Below, piece after piece: positions 17,051-26,486 of a stretch of 64,000 nucleotides of DNA (its first letter is position 1; each line of letters begins with the position of its first letter). Origin of the DNA: Flagellimonas hymeniacidonis (GTDB lineage: Bacteria > Bacteroidota > Bacteroidia > Flavobacteriales > Flavobacteriaceae); assembly GCF_008040165.1 (NCBI RefSeq), contig NZ_VRUR01000002.1, positions 992,001 through 1,056,000 on the forward strand, written 5' to 3'. The notes under the pieces were generated by a model. It had not been told where the DNA came from and ran no database searches. It saw only the letters and a program-made list of their open reading frames with translations. The position numbers and the translations under genes are program-made.

Positions 17051-17647
17051 TTAGAGCGGGGTGTCTTGGGCAAATTCTTGAATGCCTTTTTTAATGTTCA
17101 ATAGATAATCAATATCATCAAAGCCATTCAACATGTTTTCTTTCTTATAATCGTTGATGGCAAAGCCTTCACTTTCTCCTGTTTCCAAAATGGTGATGGT
17201 TTGCTCAGGCAGGCTTATCTCCAATTCGGAATCTGGATTGCTTTCAATCGCCTTGAAGATTTTATCCAAAAATTCCGCACTTACTTGAACTGGAAGGACC
17301 CCAATGTTTAAGCAGTTGTTTCTAAAGATATCTGCAAAGAAACTGGATACTACGCAACGGAAGCCGTAATCATACACAGCCCAGGCAGCATGTTCTCTTG
17401 AAGAACCGGAACCAAAGTTTTTACCACCCACCAGTATTTTGCCACTGTAGATAGGATTGTTGAGCACAAAATGCTCTTTTGGGGTATTGTCCGGATGGTA
17501 CCGCCAATCCCTGAATAAATTATCACCAAAACCCTTTCGCTCCGTTGCTTTTAAAAATCGTGCAGGAATGATTTGATCGGTATCCACATTTTCTATGGGT
17601 AATGGTACCGCTGAACTTCTTAATGTGTTGAATTTATCGTAAGCCAT
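17051..17647 (-). CDS. leuD: 3-isopropylmalate dehydratase small subunit
   Basis: Small subunit of isopropylmalate isomerase, which with LeuC interconverts 2- and 3-isopropylmalate. The 198 residues carry 'ENVDTDQIIPARFLK' near the N-terminus and 'GSGSSREHAAWA', the substrate-binding swivel-domain loop of the aconitase family. It lies between leuC (98-nt gap filled with heptad repeats) and leuA (28-nt gap). Confidence 0.95.
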   Translation of the reverse strand: MAYDKFNTLRSSAVPLPIENVDTDQIIPARFLKATERKGFGDNLFRDWRYHPDNTPKEHFVLNNPIYSGKILVGGKNFGSGSSREHAAWAVYDYGFRCVVSSFFADIFRNNCLNIGVLPVQVSAEFLDKIFKAIESNPDSELEISLPEQTITILETGESEGFAINDYKKENMLNGFDDIDYLLNIKKGIQEFAQDTPL

Positions 17648-17658
17648 TTTTTAATCGG

Positions 17659-17735
17659 TTGTCAGTTGTCAGTAAACAGTTATAAGTTGTCAGCTATCAG
17701 TCATCAGTTTTCTGAACTCTGATATCTGATATCTG
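17659..17735. repeat. Heptad repeat in the leuC-leuD gap, 11 units
   Basis: Eleven consecutive 7-nt units of the form nnnnCAG, then nnnnCTG, on the plus strand. TTGTCAG occurs exactly at 17659, 17666 and 17687; ATATCTG exactly at 17722 and 17729. The last column is G in all 11 units. A T-run follows at 17736. The change from CAG to CTG makes the two halves partly inverted, so the transcript could fold (TCAGTTTTCTGA at 17704-17715). Confidence 0.8.
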
Positions 17736-17745
17736 TTTTTTTATT

Positions 17746-19155
17746 TTATACGGTTTGTAATTCCATCAATTCTCTTGGATCAGTAACCTTTCCAGTGACT
17801 GCCGCTGCCGCTGCTACCAATGGACTTGCCAAAAGCGTACGGGAACCAGGGCCTTGTCTGCCTTCGAAATTTCTGTTGGAGGTACTTACCGCGTATTTAC
17901 CCGCTGGTATCTTATCATCATTCATTGCTAAACAAGCTGAACAGCCAGGTTCTCTTAACTCAAAACCGGCTTGATTCAGGATATCTAAAATACCTTCTTC
18001 TTTAATGGCCTCCTCTACACGATGTGAACCTGGAACCAACCACGCGGTTACATTATCGGCCTTTTTTCTTCCTTTAATAATGGAAGCAAAAGCTCTAAAA
18101 TCTTCAATTCTACCATTGGTACAGCTTCCTAAGAACACAAAATCAATAGGCTTCCCAATCATGGCATCCCCTTCATTAAAGGCCATATACTGCAACGACT
18201 TTTTATAGGTAGCGGCTCCGCCTTCAACAGCCTCAGCCTGCGGAATACCATTTTGGATTCCGATACCCATTCCTGGGTTGGTACCATAGGTAATCATAGG
18301 TTCTATTTCACTTGCATCAAAAGAAATTTCTTTGTCAAAAACAGCATCTTCATCCGTGTGCAAGGTCTGCCAGTACTCCATGGCCTTTTCCCACGCGTCG
18401 CCTTTGGGAGTGTATTCCCTTCCCTTTATATACTCATAGGTTTTTTCATCTGGTGCGATCATGCCACCACGGGCACCCATCTCTATACTTAGGTTGCATA
18501 CGGTCATACGGCCTTCCATCGACATATTCCTAAAAACATCGCCAGCATATTCCACGAAATAACCAGTAGCTCCAGAGGTCGTCAATTTGGAAATAATAAA
18601 AAGCGCCACATCTTTTGGTGTCACTCCTATACTCAAATTTCCATTAACATTGATGCGCAAACTTTTTGCTTTAGGTTGCATGATGCATTGCGTTGACAGC
18701 ACCATTTCTACTTCACTGGTTCCAATACCAAAGGCGATGGCACCAAAAGCGCCATGTGTAGAGGTGTGGGAATCTCCACACACTATGGTTGCTCCTGGGA
18801 GCGTAATTCCATTCTCAGGGCCTATAACGTGAACAATGCCATTTTTCTCATGTCCAAGCCCCCAATAAGGGATGTTGTGTGCTTTTGAATTTTCTTCCAA
18901 GGCTTTAAGCTGATTGGCGGAAAGTTTATCCTTTACAGGCAAATGTTGATTTCTTGTTGGAGTGTTATGATCTGCAGTGGCGAATGTACGCTCAGGATAC
19001 AACACTTTTATGCCCCTGTTTTTAAGTCCAAGGAAAGCAACGGGACTGGTCACTTCGTGTACCAAATGCCGATCAATAAAAAGTACGTCAGGACCATTTT
19101 CGATATGCTGCACTACATGTGCGTCCCAAACCTTATCAAATAGTGTTTTACTCAT
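17746..19155 (-). CDS. leuC: 3-isopropylmalate dehydratase large subunit
   Basis: Large, [4Fe-4S]-bearing subunit of isopropylmalate isomerase in leucine synthesis. Cluster cysteines are in 'FLGSCTNGR' and 'GCSACLAMN', and '[15 protein letters not shown]' is the aconitase-family signature. I use the ATG at 19155 ('[15 protein letters not shown]', the normal family start), giving 469 residues; an in-frame ATG 87 nt upstream would add an unlikely hydrophobic/basic tail. First gene of leuC-leuD-leuA-leuB. Confidence 0.95.
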   Translation of the reverse strand: MSKTLFDKVWDAHVVQHIENGPDVLFIDRHLVHEVTSPVAFLGLKNRGIKVLYPERTFATADHNTPTRNQHLPVKDKLSANQLKALEENSKAHNIPYWGLGHEKNGIVHVIGPENGITLPGATIVCGDSHTSTHGAFGAIAFGIGTSEVEMVLSTQCIMQPKAKSLRINVNGNLSIGVTPKDVALFIISKLTTSGATGYFVEYAGDVFRNMSMEGRMTVCNLSIEMGARGGMIAPDEKTYEYIKGREYTPKGDAWEKAMEYWQTLHTDEDAVFDKEISFDASEIEPMITYGTNPGMGIGIQNGIPQAEAVEGGAATYKKSLQYMAFNEGDAMIGKPIDFVFLGSCTNGRIEDFRAFASIIKGRKKADNVTAWLVPGSHRVEEAIKEEGILDILNQAGFELREPGCSACLAMNDDKIPAGKYAVSTSNRNFEGRQGPGSRTLLASPLVAAAAAVTGKVTDPRELMELQTV

Positions 19156-19570
19156 CGTTCTGTTCAATAAATTATAAGCTTGTAAATTTAAAATAATGAA
19201 AAAAACCTGCTTTCTATTTGCTACGAAAATTACGATGTTCAAGGCATGTTTTTCATCAAATGGGAACCTGACTTTCTCTTTTTGTTGATTTAAAACAAAA
19301 AACTTCTCAAATGTTATCCGGTCTATTGATTTTTGAAGCTTATGTATGATGCCCCATTTGAAATTTTGGGTATTCCCGATGAGCGTTTACCAAATTGGAG
19401 CTTTTTTTTTAAAACTTACTCATTGGCTTTGAATGAATTATGTCTAATAACCTGAACTTTAACAGCTTTCGTCTTATTTTAACATTGCTGTAACGCTATG
19501 GAAACAATGTGCTCGCTACTTTAGAGACTCGACCTAAAAGTTTATTCATTAACACATCAAAAACGAACAA
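19156..19570. other. 415-nt divergent intergenic region, leuC / DUF2911 gene
   Basis: No gene. It must hold the promoters of the leu operon (minus) and of the DUF2911 gene (plus), but I find no perfect TAnnTTTG element on either strand, no leader peptide with a run of Leu codons and no convincing T-box or attenuator. A T9 run follows 'CCAAATTGGAGC' near 19390-19411. Confidence 0.5.
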
Positions 19571-20683
19571 ATGAAAAAAAGTTACACGGCCATTTCGGCC
19601 ATGATTCTAGTTGCAATTTTTTGTATTTCCAACAGTGCTTATTCTCAACTGAACTTTCTGCCCAGGGGTAGCCAAATGGCAAAAGTTTCTCAGCGAATTG
19701 GAAATACAGATGTTACAATTGTTTATTCCAGACCTAGCGTAAATGATAGGGAAATATGGGGAGCCTTGGTTCCTTACGGAATGAACAACTTAGGATTTGG
19801 TACCGCTACAGAATCTCCTTGGAGAGCTGGAGCAAATGAGAATACCATATTCAAGACCTCAGACGACCTAACTATAGGCGGAAAAACACTACCAGCTGGT
19901 AAATATGGCTTACATATGATTGTAAATGAAGATAACACAGCTACTGTTATTTTTTCCAAAAATCATGATGCTTGGGGGAGTTATTTTTATGAGCCAAGTG
20001 AAGATGCCCTTCGAGTGGATGTTGAAACTAAAGAAGGCCCCCATGTAGAACAGCTTATGTATGTATTTAACGAAGTAGATGCTACATCTGCCGTTGCTTC
20101 GTTGAACTGGGGAAAAAAGCAAATACCTTTTAAGGTAGAAGCTGATGTTACCGGTAATGTATTGGCAGATATTAGACAAAAATTGCAAACATCACCAGGA
20201 TTCAATCGTCAGTCTTGGGAGCAAGCCGCAAATTATGCATTGAACAATAATGGGGATTTAGATGAGGCTCTTGGATGGGTTGATGCTGCCATTGCTGGAC
20301 AGTTTTTCAGTCAGAAAACCTATAACAATCTTAGTATCAAGTCTCAGATTTTGGCAAAACAGGGAAAAGAGACCGAAGCAAAAGCCCTCATGAAGGAAGC
20401 TTTACCGTTAGGAACGGTTTTTCAAGTTCACGGGTATGGAAGACAACTCATTGGCCAAGGAAAAACTGATGAAGCCCTTGAGATATTTAAGTGGAATGCT
20501 AAAGCGCATAAAGGAACATGGCCTGTACACTACGGATTGGCCAGAGGATACTCTGCCTTAGGAGATAATAAGTCCACAGTGAAGCATTTAAAAATTGCCA
20601 TGCAAAATGCGCCTGCCCAAGCCAATAAGGATAGGGTTGCGGCCAATTTGGCAAAAGCTGAAAAAGGAGAAGCAATCAACTAA
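19571..20683 (+). CDS. Secreted DUF2911 protein with TPR-like tail
   Basis: 370 residues: Sec signal peptide (about 1-26, ending 'NSAYSQ'), a DUF2911 beta-domain (about 30-185, with 'VTIVYSRPSVNDREIWG' and 'LPAGKYGLHMIV', both typical of this Bacteroidota family), then helical TPR-like repeats (about 200-365, 'ANYALNNNGDLDEALGWVDA', 'YGLARGYSALGD'). Probably periplasmic. Biochemical function of DUF2911 is unknown. It is monocistronic, convergent with recG, and ends before a strong hairpin. Confidence 0.8.
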   Translation: MKKSYTAISAMILVAIFCISNSAYSQLNFLPRGSQMAKVSQRIGNTDVTIVYSRPSVNDREIWGALVPYGMNNLGFGTATESPWRAGANENTIFKTSDDLTIGGKTLPAGKYGLHMIVNEDNTATVIFSKNHDAWGSYFYEPSEDALRVDVETKEGPHVEQLMYVFNEVDATSAVASLNWGKKQIPFKVEADVTGNVLADIRQKLQTSPGFNRQSWEQAANYALNNNGDLDEALGWVDAAIAGQFFSQKTYNNLSIKSQILAKQGKETEAKALMKEALPLGTVFQVHGYGRQLIGQGKTDEALEIFKWNAKAHKGTWPVHYGLARGYSALGDNKSTVKHLKIAMQNAPAQANKDRVAANLAKAEKGEAIN

Positions 20684-20710
20684 CTAAATTTAACCAAAGT
20701 TAAAGTTGAA

Positions 20711-20736
20711 AGATGCCTGGCGAGAGCCGGGCATCT
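20711..20736. terminator. Terminator between convergent DUF2911 gene and recG
   Basis: AGATGCCTGGC (20711-20721) pairs with GCCGGGCATCT (20726-20736) with one T-G wobble over a GAGA tetraloop. The foot of the stem touches the recG stop codon (20736-20738), so it can serve both converging transcripts. Confidence 0.75.
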
Positions 20737-22841
20737 TAGCTTATATAATTCCAGATTGTTTTCTGCTGCATCATTTTAGTGAACGCGTAGCGAATCAACG
20801 CATTTTCTGCTTTTTCTAATCTTGGGTCGGTTTTCAATAGTTGAATAGCATGATATCTAGCTGTTTTAAGAATCTGGTTATCCTTAACGATATCTGCAAT
20901 TTTAAGATTGAGCAGCCCACTTTGTTGGGTACCCATTAAATCTCCCGGGCCTCGCAATTTTAAATCAACCTCAGCAATTTCAAAACCATCATTGGTGCGT
21001 ACCATCGTTTCTAATCGGGTTTTACCATCTTCGGATAATTTATGGCTGGTCATAAGAATACAAAAGCTCTGCTCGGCACCTCTGCCCACACGTCCCCTTA
21101 ATTGGTGCATTTGGGAAAGACCAAAACGCTCCGCGCTTTCAATGATCATTACGGAGGCATTAGGAACGTTAACGCCAACCTCAATAACTGTTGTAGCTAC
21201 CATAATATGGGTTTCACCCTTTACAAAACGTTCCATTTCATAATCCTTGTCAGCGGGTTTCATTTTGCCATGTACAATGGATATTTGATATTCCGGTAAT
21301 GGAAAATCACGGGCAATACTTTCGTATCCATCCATTAAATCTTTATAGTCCAATGCCTCTGATTCTTGAATCAAAGGGTAGACGATGTAAATTTGCCGTC
21401 CTTTTTTTATTTCATCTTTAATAAATCGAAATACCTTTAATCGATTGCTATCAAATCTATGCACTGTTTTTATGGGCTTGCGCCCAGGGGGTAATTCATC
21501 AATCACAGAAATATCTAAATCTCCATACAAGCTCATTGCCAAAGTTCTTGGGATTGGGGTGGCTGTCATCACTAAGATATGGGGAGGAATCTCATTTTTA
21601 TGCCATAATTTGGAACGTTGGGCTACGCCAAACCGATGCTGCTCGTCAATGATGGCCAGCCCAAGATTCTTAAATTGAACCTTATCTTCCAGAACGGCAT
21701 GGGTGCCTACCAAAATATTCAACTCGCCATTTTCCAATTGCTCATGAATAATAGTACGCACCGATTTTTTTGTGGAACCTGTAAGCAAAGAAATGGTAAT
21801 GCCCATATCCCCAATCAATTCTTTTAACCCATTGTAATGCTGATTGGCCAAAATCTCCGTAGGAGCCATTAAGCATGTTTGAAACCCATTATCAATGGCC
21901 AAAAGCATACACATTAAGGCAACGATGGTTTTTCCAGAACCAACATCCCCTTGAAGTAGTCGATTCATTTGAGCATTGCTGCCCATATCATTCCTGATTT
22001 CTTTTATGACTCGTTTTTGGGCATTGGTAAGCTCAAAAGGAAGGTGATTTTTAAAAAAGGAATTGAAATTTTCACCCACCTTATCAAAGGGCATTCCCTT
22101 TATTTTTTGCTTTCGCAATAGCTTTTTGGAAATAAGTTGTAATTGCACATAAAAAAGCTCTTCAAATTTAAGCCGAAACTGTGCCTTGGCCAATAATTCC
22201 TGATTTTTTGGAAAGTGAATATTAAAAAGCGCTTCACTTTTTGAGATTAGTTTGAGCTCATCCAAAATTCCACTTGACAAGGATTCTGGAAATTGCCCTT
22301 TGCATTCTAAAAATAGTTGTTGCATCATTTTGGCAATGACCCTATTAGTAATACCCTTATTGCTAAGTTTTTCGGTTGAAGGATAAATAGGTTGCATGGC
22401 AATTTTTAAACCTTGTTGATGCTCCGATAACAATTCCATTTCTGGATGTGGCATGGAAAAAGTGCTACCATAACGTGTAGTCTTGCCAAATACCACATAA
22501 GGCTCATTGAGTTTTAGATGTTCCCTTATCCATTTATGCCCCCGAAACCAAACCAATTCCATTTGCCCAGTTTCATCCACAAAACTGGCTACCAAACGTT
22601 TTCCGCGTTTTTGCTCAACAGTTTTAAGATGCACAATTTTACCAATGACCTGTACGTCCGCTCCGCTTTGCTGTAATTGGTTGATTTTATAGTAACTGGT
22701 TTTATCCAAATAGCGATTTGGAAATAAATGCAGTAGATCTTGATAGGTCTGTATCCCCAATTCAGATTGCAAGGTTTCGGCCCGATTGGGACCAACGCCT
22801 TTTAGATACGGAATAGGTGTTTGTAGAAAATTGGGATTCAT
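20736..22841 (-). CDS. recG: ATP-dependent DNA helicase RecG
   Basis: Branch-migrating helicase that reverses stalled replication forks and processes Holliday junctions. 701 residues: N-terminal wedge/OB domain (about 1-270), helicase domain with Walker A 'LLQGDVGSGKTIVAL', DEAH-like box 'IDEQHRFG', motif 'MTATPIPRTLA', and C-terminal motifs 'QLRGRVGRG' and 'DLKLRGPGDLMGTQQSG', the RecG hallmark. I use the ATG at 22841; the TTG one codon earlier is unnecessary. Divergent from the aminopeptidase gene with only 46 nt between the starts. Confidence 0.96.
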   Translation of the reverse strand: MNPNFLQTPIPYLKGVGPNRAETLQSELGIQTYQDLLHLFPNRYLDKTSYYKINQLQQSGADVQVIGKIVHLKTVEQKRGKRLVASFVDETGQMELVWFRGHKWIREHLKLNEPYVVFGKTTRYGSTFSMPHPEMELLSEHQQGLKIAMQPIYPSTEKLSNKGITNRVIAKMMQQLFLECKGQFPESLSSGILDELKLISKSEALFNIHFPKNQELLAKAQFRLKFEELFYVQLQLISKKLLRKQKIKGMPFDKVGENFNSFFKNHLPFELTNAQKRVIKEIRNDMGSNAQMNRLLQGDVGSGKTIVALMCMLLAIDNGFQTCLMAPTEILANQHYNGLKELIGDMGITISLLTGSTKKSVRTIIHEQLENGELNILVGTHAVLEDKVQFKNLGLAIIDEQHRFGVAQRSKLWHKNEIPPHILVMTATPIPRTLAMSLYGDLDISVIDELPPGRKPIKTVHRFDSNRLKVFRFIKDEIKKGRQIYIVYPLIQESEALDYKDLMDGYESIARDFPLPEYQISIVHGKMKPADKDYEMERFVKGETHIMVATTVIEVGVNVPNASVMIIESAERFGLSQMHQLRGRVGRGAEQSFCILMTSHKLSEDGKTRLETMVRTNDGFEIAEVDLKLRGPGDLMGTQQSGLLNLKIADIVKDNQILKTARYHAIQLLKTDPRLEKAENALIRYAFTKMMQQKTIWNYIS

Positions 22842-22887
22842 CAAACTAAAATATGTAATTTGGATTGACTTTTGTTATTTACAAATC

Positions 22888-24960
22888 ATGAAGCTGAGCC
22901 CCATCGCTATTTTTTTCCTTTTTGCGCAAATCCTTGCTTCGCAAATTCAAGATAAGGTTGATTTTATAAGAGCCGAAGTTTTTGTTGAACCCATTCCGGA
23001 AGAAAAACAGATTAACGGCAGGGTTCAATATGAATTTCAGGTGCTAAAAGATGTAGATTCTGTTTTTTTGGACGCGGTCAATATTGATTTTTCATCGGTT
23101 TTGTTAGGTGCTGAGAAGGTAAAATACACAAATGATGGAAAAACAGTTTCTATCAGAAAAAAATTAAAGAAGGGAGACACACATTTTCTGGATTTGAGCT
23201 ATCAAACCAAACCAAAGCAAACTGTCTATTTTTTGGGATGGGAAGATGACAATCCTTTCAATAACCAAATCTGGACGCAAGGTCAGGGAAAATATACCAG
23301 TCATTGGCTTCCCAGTTTTGATGATATGACTGAAAAGGTGGAATTTGATTTATCTATTTCATTTAATAAAGAATACGAAGTGTTTGCAAATGGTGCTCTA
23401 GTAGATAGAAACGAAAGCATCTGGAAGTTTGATAGTCAAAAACCAATGAGTAGCTATTTGGTTGCCTTTGCTATCGGCAATTTCAAAAAAGAGAACATCA
23501 CTTCTACTTCAAAGATTCCAATAGAGTTGTACTATGAACCCAAAGACAGTTTAAAAGTAGAGCCTACCTATCGTTATAGCCAGAGAATCTTTGATTTTTT
23601 GGAAAAAGAGATTGGTATACCCTATCCCTGGCAAAATTACAAGCAGATTCCCGTTCAAGATTTTCTGTATGCAGGAATGGAAAACACGGGAGCTACTATT
23701 TTTTCGAACACCTTTATGGTGGACTCCATTGCTTTTTTGGATAAAAACTATGTGAATGTGAATGCCCATGAAATGGCACACCAATGGTTTGGCAATCTGG
23801 TAACAGAACAAAGCGGGGAACATCATTGGTTACATGAAGGGTTTGCTACTTACTATGCCTACTTAGCAGAAAAAGACATCTTTGGAGAAGACTATTTTTA
23901 TTGGCGCTTGTTGGAGACCGCAAGGGCATTAAATAATTTTTCGGGAGATGGAAATGGCGAGGCGTTGACCAATTCAAGTGCTGGTAGTCTTACTTTTTAC
24001 GAAAAAGGAGCTTGGGCATTGGTAATGCTCAAGGAACGAGTAGGGGAGTCCAATTTTAAAACGGGCATCCAGCATTATCTAGATAAATATGCTTATCAGA
24101 ATGTGACCATTGCCGACTTTATGTGGGAAATGGAAAAAGCATCGGGAATGAAACTTACAGATTTTGAGGAAAGCTGGTTGCAAGAATCTGAGTTTCCGTT
24201 TGAGGATGCAAAAAAGTTTCTCTCAGATAAGAACATGTATATATACATATATTTTGATATCAAAAATAAGATAGGCACACAAAAAAGCCAGGTTGAAACC
24301 ATTTTAAAAAAGGAGTGGGATTCGTTCAATTCTGAGCAACTCAAGCATCAATTGCTTTTGGATTATGGAAACCAATTGTCTCCTGAATTTATCAAAGAAA
24401 TATTGAATACTGAGAATGTTAAAGTAAGGCAAGGATTAGTAATCTCATTAACAAAGATATCTAAAGAATTAAAAGGTGATTTTGAAGTGCTTTTAATGGA
24501 TAAAAGTTATAAAACTATAGAGGCCATTCTTTATAGACTTTGGACCGACTTTCCAGAAAATCAAAAATTGTACTTGGATAAGACCTCCAATATTATTGGA
24601 CTTCCAAATAAAAATGTGCGTTTGTTATGGCTCACATTGGCATTGGTAAGCCCGGAATACCATTCAAATTTAAAGCCCAAATATTTTGAGGAACTTAGTG
24701 GGTACACTGGTTCTGAATATCACTTTGAAGTCCGATTACTGGCTTTCCAATATTTAAAAAATATAGGTGCTTTTAGTGATGAAACCCTAAAAAACTTGCT
24801 TAAAGCTTGCAATCATCATGTATGGCATTTTAAAAAATCTTCAAGAAAGATTTTAAAGGAATTTTTGAAAGGAGAAGGAAGTATAGCCCGACTTAAAGCT
24901 ATATACCCAACACTAAAGCAAGAACAACAACAATATTTAGACAAAGCATTAGGCAAATGA
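22888..24960 (+). CDS. M1 family zinc aminopeptidase, exported
   Basis: Removes N-terminal residues from peptides. 690 residues: signal peptide (MKLSPIAIFFLFAQILAS), M1 beta-saddle domain, 'GMENTGATIF' exopeptidase motif, zinc site H294-E295-x-x-H298 with third ligand E317 (exact HExxH-x18-E), then a helical C-terminal domain. I chose the ATG at 22888 because the signal peptide starts there; the longer frame overlaps recG. The next gene starts within its stop codon (ATGA overlap), so the two are coupled. Probably periplasmic peptide use. Confidence 0.9.
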   Translation: MKLSPIAIFFLFAQILASQIQDKVDFIRAEVFVEPIPEEKQINGRVQYEFQVLKDVDSVFLDAVNIDFSSVLLGAEKVKYTNDGKTVSIRKKLKKGDTHFLDLSYQTKPKQTVYFLGWEDDNPFNNQIWTQGQGKYTSHWLPSFDDMTEKVEFDLSISFNKEYEVFANGALVDRNESIWKFDSQKPMSSYLVAFAIGNFKKENITSTSKIPIELYYEPKDSLKVEPTYRYSQRIFDFLEKEIGIPYPWQNYKQIPVQDFLYAGMENTGATIFSNTFMVDSIAFLDKNYVNVNAHEMAHQWFGNLVTEQSGEHHWLHEGFATYYAYLAEKDIFGEDYFYWRLLETARALNNFSGDGNGEALTNSSAGSLTFYEKGAWALVMLKERVGESNFKTGIQHYLDKYAYQNVTIADFMWEMEKASGMKLTDFEESWLQESEFPFEDAKKFLSDKNMYIYIYFDIKNKIGTQKSQVETILKKEWDSFNSEQLKHQLLLDYGNQLSPEFIKEILNTENVKVRQGLVISLTKISKELKGDFEVLLMDKSYKTIEAILYRLWTDFPENQKLYLDKTSNIIGLPNKNVRLLWLTLALVSPEYHSNLKPKYFEELSGYTGSEYHFEVRLLAFQYLKNIGAFSDETLKNLLKACNHHVWHFKKSSRKILKEFLKGEGSIARLKAIYPTLKQEQQQYLDKALGK

Positions 24961-25871
24961 GAGCATTGGTTATTTCTGGTGGTGGTAGTAAAGGTGCTTT
25001 TGCAGGTGGTGTGGCGCAATTCCTAATTCAGGAAGCCAATCATAAATATGACTTGTTTGTGGGCACTTCCACCGGGAGTTTGTTGATATCCCATTTGGCA
25101 TTGAACAAACTGGATAAAATCAAGCAAATCTATTCTTCGGTAAACCAAAAGAGCATTTTTAATAGTTGCCCTTTTGTAATTAAAAAGAAGCATGGTATCG
25201 AGATGATTGCCATAAATCATTGGAACGTGGTCAAAAACTTTATCCGCGGAAAAAAAACTTTTGGAGAGAGTGAAAACCTAAGACACCTGATACGGGAATC
25301 CATTACGGTAAAAGAGTTTAATGAGTTAAAGAAAAGCACAACGGATGTCGTGGTTACAGTTTCCAACCTGTCCTTGAATCAAGTAGAGTATAAATCCATT
25401 AACGATTGTACCTATGATGAGTTTTGTGATTGGATATGGATTTCATCCAACTATGCACCTTTTATGAGCTTGGCCAAACGAGAGGGTTGTGAATATGCTG
25501 ATGGAGGGCTTGGCAGTCTTGTGCCCGTAGAAGAAGCTATAAAACGTGGCGCTACGGAAGTGGATGTGGTGGTATTGCATACCGAGGTTAATTACTTAAA
25601 TCGTATGCCCGTAAGAAATCCGTTTGAATTGATGACCACCATTTTTAGCTTTATGCTAGATCGTATTGAGAACCAGAATATCAGAATTGGAAAGTTGGTT
25701 GCCAATCAAAAAGATGCGATTATTAACTTTTACTATACCCCAACGGTGCTTACTACAAATTCCTTGATTTTTAATAAGGAGCGAATGACCTTATGGTGGA
25801 AAAGGGGTTACTTATATGCAAAGAATAAAAACGAAGAGACCAGTCCTATAGATCCTGATCACCAAGAGTAA
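24957..25871 (+). CDS. Patatin-like phospholipase
   Basis: Serine lipid acyl hydrolase family with a Ser-Asp dyad. 304 residues: oxyanion glycine loop 'SGGGSKGAF' (7-15), nucleophile Ser38 in 'GTSTG', and Asp182 in 'YADGGLGS' (the DGG/DGA motif). No signal peptide is seen, so a cytoplasmic or inner-membrane-associated protein is expected. The first four bases overlap the aminopeptidase stop, indicating translational coupling. Ends 6 nt from the convergent gene at 25878. Substrate not predictable. Confidence 0.88.
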   Translation: MRALVISGGGSKGAFAGGVAQFLIQEANHKYDLFVGTSTGSLLISHLALNKLDKIKQIYSSVNQKSIFNSCPFVIKKKHGIEMIAINHWNVVKNFIRGKKTFGESENLRHLIRESITVKEFNELKKSTTDVVVTVSNLSLNQVEYKSINDCTYDEFCDWIWISSNYAPFMSLAKREGCEYADGGLGSLVPVEEAIKRGATEVDVVVLHTEVNYLNRMPVRNPFELMTTIFSFMLDRIENQNIRIGKLVANQKDAIINFYYTPTVLTTNSLIFNKERMTLWWKRGYLYAKNKNEETSPIDPDHQE

Positions 25872-25877
25872 GGTGTG

Positions 25878-26396
25878 TTACCATAGTTCTCCCACCTCAT
25901 TCTTCACAAAACTCAGTGCAGTGGTAGATGGGGATTGTTTTTCCATGGTTTGGTTCAAAATATCTTCACGGAGTTTATCTGGAGAGTCTGTCTCGCTCAT
26001 ACCGGCAGAACGTATAATTTGAATGGTAGCATTTTTCGCCGCCTTTATAATATTCCAACATTCTTCAGACATATAAATCTGCTGGGAAAGGTTATGCTCA
26101 AATTCTGTTTCAACCTGTTTTATCAGTAGATTTTCGTAATCAATCTTGTTTTTTCCTTTTGGTGCAACGCGCACTACCAAACTATTGATGGCGATACGTT
26201 CCAGAAAAAGGACCATTCGTTCATAGGCCTGCAATCGAATTGGAAGGGTGTCTTTTTGGGAATCTTTGTGCAACAAAAAGCGTCTTCGTCCATCCTCATT
26301 TCGGGTATGCAATCTAAAAAAATAAAAAGCTACGGCTCCTGTTACAACTGCAGGTAATAAATAAGCAAAAAGTTGAAAGATTTGATCTCCAGTCAT
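25878..26396 (-). CDS. Membrane-anchored hypothetical protein
   Basis: With the ATG at 26396 the protein has 172 residues and one N-terminal membrane helix (about 5-25, 'LLPAVVTGAVAFYFF'), followed by a basic stretch and a soluble helical domain. The longer frame starting at 26471 would put polar residues before the helix and is less likely. I do not recognise a family; such short 'TM plus helical domain' proteins are common and poorly described in Flavobacteriaceae. 90 nt separate it from the coiled-coil gene upstream. Confidence 0.6.
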   Translation of the reverse strand: MTGDQIFQLFAYLLPAVVTGAVAFYFFRLHTRNEDGRRRFLLHKDSQKDTLPIRLQAYERMVLFLERIAINSLVVRVAPKGKNKIDYENLLIKQVETEFEHNLSQQIYMSEECWNIIKAAKNATIQIIRSAGMSETDSPDKLREDILNQTMEKQSPSTTALSFVKNEVGELW

Positions 26397-26486
26397 GCGA
26401 TAGTTGGTTTTTTTGATTTTATAAAAACTAGAACGCCATAATGCTTTAAAAAGTATGACATGATTAATCAAAAACCAAACACATGT

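Noticed and set aside
17659..17735. Regular repeats as a possible CRISPR array
   Set aside because: The unit is 7 nt with no spacers and no cas genes nearby; it is a degenerate tandem repeat.
19156..19570. Leucine leader peptide, T-box or riboswitch before leuC
   Set aside because: No Leu-codon run, no T-box motif and no convincing terminator/antiterminator pair found by eye.
22786..22887. Longer N-terminus for the M1 aminopeptidase
   Set aside because: It would overlap recG coding sequence and precede the signal peptide; the ATG at 22888 is preferred.
24235..24248. 14-bp palindrome ATGTATATATACAT
   Set aside because: Lies inside the aminopeptidase gene and arises from a Tyr-Ile run; no regulatory context.
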